Below, piece after piece: positions 59,693 to 64,000 of a DNA stretch of 64,000 nt. Location: assembly GCA_901456055.1 (NCBI GenBank), contig CABDWT010000019.1, positions 248,001 to 312,000 of the forward strand, written 5' to 3'. The position numbers and the translations under genes are program-made. The notes under the pieces are model-generated. The model saw nothing but the letters and a program-made list of their open reading frames with translations. It ran no database searches and was not told the origin of the DNA. This stretch comes from Phytobacter ursingii. GTDB lineage: Bacteria > Pseudomonadota > Gammaproteobacteria > Enterobacterales > Enterobacteriaceae. Positions within the stretch are counted from its first letter, which is position 1; each line of letters opens with the position of its first letter.

Positions 59693-59857
59693 ATACCCTA
59701 AATAATTCGCGTTGCAGGACAAAACGCCTGGCCGTTTTGAACAGCCTGTGCTGAGGGACCAGGATGTCGCTCATTCGCCCCCGGGAACTTACTGCGGTAA
59801 GTGACTGGGGCGAGCAAACGTAGCCAACAGATATGCAACCTGGAGTATGACGGGTAT
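59693..59857. repeat. ERIC element between nagC and umpH
   Basis: A 165-base block with ATACCC / GGGTAT ends. It contains ATTCGCGTTGCAGG, then the central CCCCGGGAACTTACTGCGGTAAGTGACTGGGGCGAGC, AACGTAGCCAAC and TGGAGTATGACGGGTAT, which follow the ERIC consensus. About 40 extra bases lie between the left arm and the core, so this copy carries an insertion relative to the 127-bp type. Confidence 0.82.
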
Positions 59858-59890
59858 AGTTATTGCTTCTCTTTTTTAACCGGGTAGTCC

Positions 59891-60643
59891 ATGACCATTC
59901 AGAACGTAATCTGTGATATTGACGGCGTGTTGATGCACGATAATGTCGCCGTGCCGGGCGCAGCGGAGTTTATTAGTCGAATCCTGGAAAAGGGGATGCC
60001 GCTGGTGCTGCTTACCAACTACCCCTCTCAGACTGGGCAGGATTTAGCTAACCGATTCGCCTCAGCTGGTATAGATGCACCAGCCAGCGTTTTTTATACC
60101 TCTGCGATGGCAACGGCTGACTTCCTTAAGCGCCAGGAAGGGAAAAAAGCTTACGTGGTCGGTGAAGGCGCATTAATTCACGAACTCTATAAAGCCGGGT
60201 TTACCATTACGGATATCAATCCGGATTTCGTTATCGTGGGTGAAACGCGCTCCTACAACTGGGAAATGATGCATAAGGCGGCTTTTTTTGTCGCCAACGG
60301 TGCGCGTTTTATTGCCACCAACCCGGACACTCACGGACGCGGCTACTATCCCGGCTGCGGCGCGCTGTGCGCCGGCATTGAAAAAATCTCCGGCCGCGAA
60401 CCCTTCTACGTCGGCAAGCCGAGCCCGTGGATTATCCGTGCCGCGCTCAATACTATGCAGGCGCACTCAGAGCAAACGGTGATTGTCGGCGACAATTTAC
60501 GCACCGATATCCTTGCAGGCTTCCAGGCGGGTCTGGAGACGATTCTGGTGCTCTCTGGCGTATCTACGCTGGATGATATCGATAGCATGCCGTTTCGCCC
60601 TTCATGGATTTACCCTTCGGTTGCTGAAATCGACATTTTTTAA
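59891..60643 (+). CDS. umpH: UMP phosphatase (NagD)
   Basis: HAD-superfamily nucleotidase with preference for UMP, also called NagD. It has 250 residues. The nucleophile and acid are Asp9 and Asp11 (CDIDGVLMHD), motif II is VLLTNYPSQT, motif III uses the Lys in YVGKPSPWI, and motif IV is VGDNLRTDILAG. It is fourth in nagBAC-umpH, separated from nagC by an ERIC element. Confidence 0.97.
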   Translation: MTIQNVICDIDGVLMHDNVAVPGAAEFISRILEKGMPLVLLTNYPSQTGQDLANRFASAGIDAPASVFYTSAMATADFLKRQEGKKAYVVGEGALIHELYKAGFTITDINPDFVIVGETRSYNWEMMHKAAFFVANGARFIATNPDTHGRGYYPGCGALCAGIEKISGREPFYVGKPSPWIIRAALNTMQAHSEQTVIVGDNLRTDILAGFQAGLETILVLSGVSTLDDIDSMPFRPSWIYPSVAEIDIF

Positions 60644-60647
60644 ACGA

Positions 60648-60674
60648 AACCACGTCCCGGGACGTGGTTTTTCA
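60648..60674 (+). terminator. Terminator of nagBAC-umpH
   Basis: AACCACGTCCC / GGGACGTGGTT, a perfect 22-base palindrome followed by TTTTC, directly after umpH. The gap to asnB (60676-60928) shows no gene. Confidence 0.88.
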
Positions 60675-60928
60675 TTTTCAGCACCAACAAAAAACAGACC
60701 ATTCAATAAAAGCGCCTAAAAATTGATAATCCATTAATGTCACAGCTCATTTCATGTTCTTTTTTCAGCATTCGACAATCGTCATTGCGCTTTTTACTTT
60801 CAAGGCGGTAAAACGCTTGCGTGCGTCACACCTTTGCGGCATTTTCTTAATCACGCAATAAGACAACGCGATGACGCGGCGTCTGCACTCACACAACACT
60901 GCATTGCCTTAAAGTAACGGAGAAGTCT

Positions 60929-62593
60929 ATGTGTTCTATTTTTGGCGTACTGGATATCAAAACTGACGCGGTTGAGCTGCGTAAAAAAGCGCTCGAATTA
61001 TCCCGCCTGATGCGCCACCGCGGCCCGGACTGGTCTGGCGTTTATGCCAGCGATAAAGCGATTCTTGCCCATGAGCGTCTGTCTATTGTCGACGTCAACG
61101 CGGGTGCCCAGCCGCTGTACAATGAGAAAAAAACACATGCGCTGGCCGTTAACGGCGAAATCTACAACCATCAGGCGCTGCGTGCGGAATATGGCGATCG
61201 CTATCAGTTTCAGACCGGTTCTGACTGCGAAGTTATCCTCGCGCTGTATCAGGAAAAAGGCCCTGAATTCCTCGATGATCTGCAAGGTATGTTTGCTTTT
61301 GCCCTGTATGACAGCGAAAAAGACGCTTATCTGATTGGTCGTGACCATATCGGCATTATCCCGCTGTATATGGGCCACGATGAGCACGGCAACTTTTATG
61401 TCGCGTCCGAAATGAAAGCGCTGGTGCCCGTATGCCGTACTATCAAAGAGTTCCCGGCGGGCAGCTACCTGTGGAGCAAAGACGGTGAAATCCGTTCTTA
61501 CTATCAACGTGACTGGTTCGACTATGACGCAGTGAAAGACAACGTCACGGATAAAAACGAACTGCGTCAGGCACTGGAAGAGTCTGTAAAAAGTCACCTG
61601 ATGTCTGATGTACCATATGGCGTTCTGCTCTCCGGCGGTCTGGACTCCTCTGTCATTTCCGCTATCACCAAAAAATTCGCCGCACGTCGTGTGGAAGATC
61701 AGGAACGCTCTGAGGCCTGGTGGCCGCAGTTGCACTCCTTCGCCGTGGGCCTGAAAGGTGCGCCGGACCTGAAAGCTGCGCAGGAAGTTGCCAACCATCT
61801 GGGTACGGTTCACCACGAAATCCACTTTACCGTGCAGGAAGGTCTGGACGCGATTCGCGACGTGATTTATCACATCGAAACCTACGATGTGACCACCATT
61901 CGCGCTTCTACGCCGATGTATCTGATGTCTCGTAAAATCAAAGCGATGGGCATCAAGATGGTTCTGTCTGGCGAAGGTTCTGACGAAGTGTTTGGCGGCT
62001 ACCTCTATTTCCATAAAGCGCCGAATGCCAAAGAGCTGCATGAAGAGACCGTACGTAAACTGCAGGCGTTGCACATGTTCGACTGCGCACGTGCTAACAA
62101 AGCCATGTCCGCCTGGGGCGTAGAAGCGCGTGTCCCGTTCCTGGATAAGAAATTCCTTGATGTAGCGATGCGCATCAACCCGCAGGATAAAATGTGTGGC
62201 AACGGCAAAATGGAGAAACATGTCCTGCGCGAATGTTTCGAATCCTACCTGCCGGCGAGCGTTGCATGGCGTCAGAAAGAGCAGTTCTCTGACGGCGTAG
62301 GCTACAGTTGGATCGATACGCTGAAAGAAGTGGCGGCGCAGCAGATAAGCGACCAGCAACTGGCGACAGCCAGCTACCGTTTCCCGTACAACACGCCAGT
62401 CTCGAAAGAAGCGTATCTGTACCGTGAAATCTTTGAAGAACTGTTCCCGGTACCCAGCGCCGCTGAATGTGTTCCTGGCGGCCCGTCTGTGGCGTGCTCG
62501 TCTGCAAAAGCGATCGAGTGGGATGAATCATTCAAAGCCATGAACGATCCATCAGGTCGTGCGGTTGGCGTACACCAGTCTGCTTACAAATAA
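60929..62593 (+). CDS. asnB: Asparagine synthetase B (glutamine-hydrolysing)
   Basis: Makes asparagine from aspartate, ATP and glutamine. It has 554 residues. The N-terminal class II glutaminase begins with the processed nucleophile Cys2 (MCSIFGVLD), with LMRHRGPDWSG, RLSIVDV and the AVNGEIYNH motif. The C-terminal synthetase domain has the PP-loop LLSGGLDSSVIS and GEGSDEVFGGY. It is monocistronic with its own terminator. Confidence 0.99.
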   Translation: MCSIFGVLDIKTDAVELRKKALELSRLMRHRGPDWSGVYASDKAILAHERLSIVDVNAGAQPLYNEKKTHALAVNGEIYNHQALRAEYGDRYQFQTGSDCEVILALYQEKGPEFLDDLQGMFAFALYDSEKDAYLIGRDHIGIIPLYMGHDEHGNFYVASEMKALVPVCRTIKEFPAGSYLWSKDGEIRSYYQRDWFDYDAVKDNVTDKNELRQALEESVKSHLMSDVPYGVLLSGGLDSSVISAITKKFAARRVEDQERSEAWWPQLHSFAVGLKGAPDLKAAQEVANHLGTVHHEIHFTVQEGLDAIRDVIYHIETYDVTTIRASTPMYLMSRKIKAMGIKMVLSGEGSDEVFGGYLYFHKAPNAKELHEETVRKLQALHMFDCARANKAMSAWGVEARVPFLDKKFLDVAMRINPQDKMCGNGKMEKHVLRECFESYLPASVAWRQKEQFSDGVGYSWIDTLKEVAAQQISDQQLATASYRFPYNTPVSKEAYLYREIFEELFPVPSAAECVPGGPSVACSSAKAIEWDESFKAMNDPSGRAVGVHQSAYK

Positions 62594-62608
62594 GCGATTG
62601 TTATCGTT

Positions 62609-62633
62609 AAAGGCCCTGCGGGGCCTTTTTTAT
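62609..62633 (+). terminator. Terminator of asnB
   Basis: AGGCCC-TGCG-GGGCCT followed by TTTTTTATTT. Confidence 0.9.
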
Positions 62634-62752
62634 TTCTGCGTATCTTTTGCTATACAAAATCGATAAATAACCAATAATTGCCGAATTATGCGTCACGCTG
62701 TTCGCAACCTAACCAAACAGTCACATTCCGGCAATTTTCGATGAAAAAGGTA

Positions 62753-62781
62753 TTGACGCTTCCAGGCCCAATACGCATAAT
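62753..62781 (+). promoter_or_regulatory. Promoter of the metT-type tRNA operon
   Basis: TTGACG, 17-base spacer, CATAAT, followed by the GC-rich discriminator GCGCCCCGC, typical of stringently controlled stable-RNA promoters. It is about 40 bases upstream of the first tRNA. Confidence 0.82.
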
Positions 62782-62819
62782 GCGCCCCGCAACGCCGATA
62801 AGGTAACGCGAAAAAAGAT

Positions 62820-62896
62820 GGCTACTTAGCTCAGCTGGTTAGAGCACAGCACTCATAATGCTGGGGTCACAGGTTCGATTCCCGTAGTAGCCACCA
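62820..62896 (+). tRNA. metT: tRNA-Met elongator (CAT)
   Basis: 77 bases with encoded CCA. Acceptor GGCTACT / AGTAGCC and anticodon loop CTCATAA. First gene of a seven-tRNA operon in the same order as in E. coli. Confidence 0.97.
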
Positions 62897-62904
62897 TCTT
62901 TTTT

Positions 62905-62989
62905 GCGGGAGTGGCGAAATTGGTAGACGCACCAGATTTAGGTTCTGGCGCCGCAAGGTGTGCGAGTTCAAGTCTCGCCTCCCGCACCA
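62905..62989 (+). tRNA. leuW: tRNA-Leu (TAG)
   Basis: 85 bases with encoded CCA, a long class II variable arm (GCGCCGCAAGGTGT) and anticodon loop TTTAGGT. The only Leu in the operon. Confidence 0.97.
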
Positions 62990-63089
62990 TTCACCAGTCA
63001 GCGTTGCACGGATGGGGTATCTCCAGGCTGTAAGATAGCCATTAAGGCTAACCGCAATATAGTCTGAAGTTCTCTGTTCAGAAATTTGT

Positions 63090-63164
63090 TGGGGTATCGC
63101 CAAGCGGTAAGGCACCGGTTTTTGATACCGGCATTCCCTGGTTCGAATCCAGGTACCCCAGCCA
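63090..63164 (+). tRNA. glnU: tRNA-Gln (TTG)
   Basis: 75 bases with encoded GCCA end. Anticodon stem CCGGT / ACCGG around TTTTGAT and variable loop CATTC. Confidence 0.97.
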
Positions 63165-63198
63165 TATTTTTGATGTTTGCGGTTCACCGCGACGGTAT

Positions 63199-63273
63199 TG
63201 GGGTATCGCCAAGCGGTAAGGCACCGGTTTTTGATACCGGCATTCCCTGGTTCGAATCCAGGTACCCCAGCCA
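63199..63273 (+). tRNA. glnW: tRNA-Gln (TTG)
   Basis: 75 bases, an exact copy of the first tRNA-Gln(TTG), 34 bases later. Confidence 0.97.
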
Positions 63274-63300
63274 GTCGGTGACTGGTTTGCAGTAACATTT

Positions 63301-63377
63301 GGCTACTTAGCTCAGCTGGTTAGAGCACAGCACTCATAATGCTGGGGTCACAGGTTCGATTCCCGTAGTAGCCACCA
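63301..63377 (+). tRNA. metU: tRNA-Met elongator (CAT)
   Basis: 77 bases, identical to the tRNA-Met at the operon start. Confidence 0.97.
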
Positions 63378-63426
63378 TATTCAAAGGCTGATGTTCATAA
63401 AAACATTAACCTGAGTAAAAAATTGT

Positions 63427-63501
63427 TGGGGTATCGCCAAGCGGTAAGGCAGTGGATTCTGATTCCACCATTCCGAGGTTCGAATCCTCGTACCCCAGCC
63501 A
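63427..63501 (+). tRNA. glnV: tRNA-Gln (CTG)
   Basis: 75 bases. Anticodon stem GTGGA / TCCAC around TTCTGAT, variable loop CATTC, T-stem CGAGG / CCTCG fully paired. Normal copy. Confidence 0.97.
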
Positions 63502-63578
63502 ATTTCAAAAAGTCGTTTGCTTTTGGGTAGACGCAAAGGTTGAAGTTTTATCGTTAACGCGTAAAATTTCACACCTAT

Positions 63579-63652
63579 TGGGGTATCGCCAAGCGGTAAG
63601 GCAGCGGATTCTGATTCCGCCATCCGAGGTTCGAATCCTTGTACCCCAGCCA
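63579..63652 (+). tRNA. glnX: tRNA-Gln (CTG), variant with shortened variable loop
   Basis: 74 bases, one shorter than its neighbour. The variable region is CATC instead of CATTC, and the T-stem reads CGAGG / CCTTG with a G-U pair in place of G-C. Acceptor, D arm and anticodon (CTG) are normal; the anticodon stem is GCGGA / TCCGC. It may still work but looks like a drifting extra copy. Last in the operon. Confidence 0.85.
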
Positions 63653-63660
63653 CATAAAAA

Positions 63661-63694
63661 GCAAAAAGCTCGCTTCGGCGGGCTTTTTGCTTTT
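63661..63694. terminator. Terminator of the tRNA operon, shared with ubiF
   Basis: AAAAAGCTCGC-TTCG-GCGGGCTTTTT (one T-G pair), A and T runs on both sides, so it acts in both directions. Confidence 0.88.
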
Positions 63695-63736
63695 CTGCTT
63701 CCGGTTAACAGCAAACGGCGGTTTCCCGCCGTCACA

Positions 63737-64000
63737 TTACAGTCCTAAGGCATATTTCAGCGCCTGGCGTTTGAGTACGCCAGCCCGTTCCGCCGCCATC
63801 AAACCGAGATTACGCAGCACGCGTACCGGGCCTAAATCATTACTGAACCCGGCATGGAACAAATCCATTCCACTTTGCATAATAAAATTATCTGCCATAC
63901 GGCGCTTCTGATAGCGCTTAAGCACCGAAAGGCTTGCCCAGTCTTCCCCGTGGCTGCGCGCCCTTGTCAGCACGTCCAGCAGACATTCCACATCGCGATA
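63737..64000 (-). CDS. ubiF: 3-demethoxyubiquinol 3-hydroxylase (3' part)
   Basis: The gene leaves the window at the right edge, so only the last 87 residues are present out of about 391. It is a FAD monooxygenase that adds the C6 hydroxyl in ubiquinone-8 synthesis. The tail YRDVECLLDVLTRAR...LKRYQKRRMADNFIMQSGMDLFHAGFSN...RNLGLMAAERAGVLKRQALKYALGL matches the UbiH/UbiF family end and E. coli UbiF. It is convergent with the tRNA operon. Confidence 0.95.
   Translation of the reverse strand, partial: YRDVECLLDVLTRARSHGEDWASLSVLKRYQKRRMADNFIMQSGMDLFHAGFSNDLGPVRVLRNLGLMAAERAGVLKRQALKYALGL

Noticed and set aside
62867-63298. Open frames with repeated 'GVPGFEPG' and 'RPLSPP'-like peptides over the tRNA-Gln and tRNA-Met genes
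   Set aside because: These are the well-known false proteins made by translating tRNA genes on the reverse strand.
62753-63694. Tandem tRNA-Gln copies as a possible CRISPR-like repeat array
   Set aside because: The repeats are whole tRNA genes with cloverleaf structure; no cas genes and no uniform spacers.

Overview
The window is a stretch of enterobacterial chromosome (Enterobacteriaceae, close to Citrobacter, Enterobacter, Salmonella and Escherichia). Almost every protein is recognisable as the orthologue of an E. coli K-12 gene, and the order follows the gpmA to ubiF arc of the E. coli map. I cannot fix the genus from sequence alone. Differences from K-12 that the sequence shows: there is no mngR/mngA/mngB between sucD and cydA (a decarboxylase, MFS and HxlR-type trio sits there instead), no fimbrial or abrB genes between gltA and nei, no ybgA next to phrB, no rhs locus beside ybfA, and no speF/potE between kdpE and pgm.

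Layout. 1-6.3 kb: the 3' end of gpmA, aroG with a perfect TyrR box, ybgS, the zinc exporter zitB convergent with pnuC-nadA (NAD synthesis and salvage, NadR box upstream), then a minus-strand tRNA operon (four Lys, one Val) with two tRNA-Lys 3' remnants and a duplicated terminator. 6.3-15.9 kb: the ybgC-tolQRAB-pal-cpoB envelope operon and the cydABX-ybgE cytochrome bd operon, which has a long AT-rich control region with an FNR box. 16.0-19.2 kb: the accessory trio. 19.2-31.0 kb: the TCA cluster sdhCDAB-sucABCD, divergent from gltA. 31.0-36.9 kb: nei, pxpABC (5-oxoprolinase), ybgI, phrB and ybfA. 37.1-45.0 kb: kdpFABC and kdpDE (high-affinity K+ uptake). 45.0-52 kb: pgm, seqA, ybfF, ybfE, fldA, uof-fur and chiPQ. 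52.2-62.6 kb: glnS, nagE divergent from nagBAC-umpH, and asnB. 62.7-64 kb: a plus-strand tRNA operon Met-Leu-Gln-Gln-Met-Gln-Gln and the 3' end of ubiF.

The genes form a central-metabolism and envelope core. It carries the oxygen and carbon-controlled TCA and bd-oxidase operons, amino-sugar and chitosugar uptake under a shared NagC regime (nag genes and chiP), K+ homeostasis, iron control (uof-fur), and translation supply (tRNA-Lys, Val, Gln, Met, Leu and glnS).

No CRISPR array, prophage or intact insertion sequence was seen. The least explained parts are the decarboxylase/MFS/HxlR trio, the tRNA remnants with structured spacers, a tRNA-Gln(CTG) copy with a one-base shortened variable loop, three ERIC-family repeats, and two symmetric sites upstream of chiP. 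I found no convincing wholly new system; these are the places to look.
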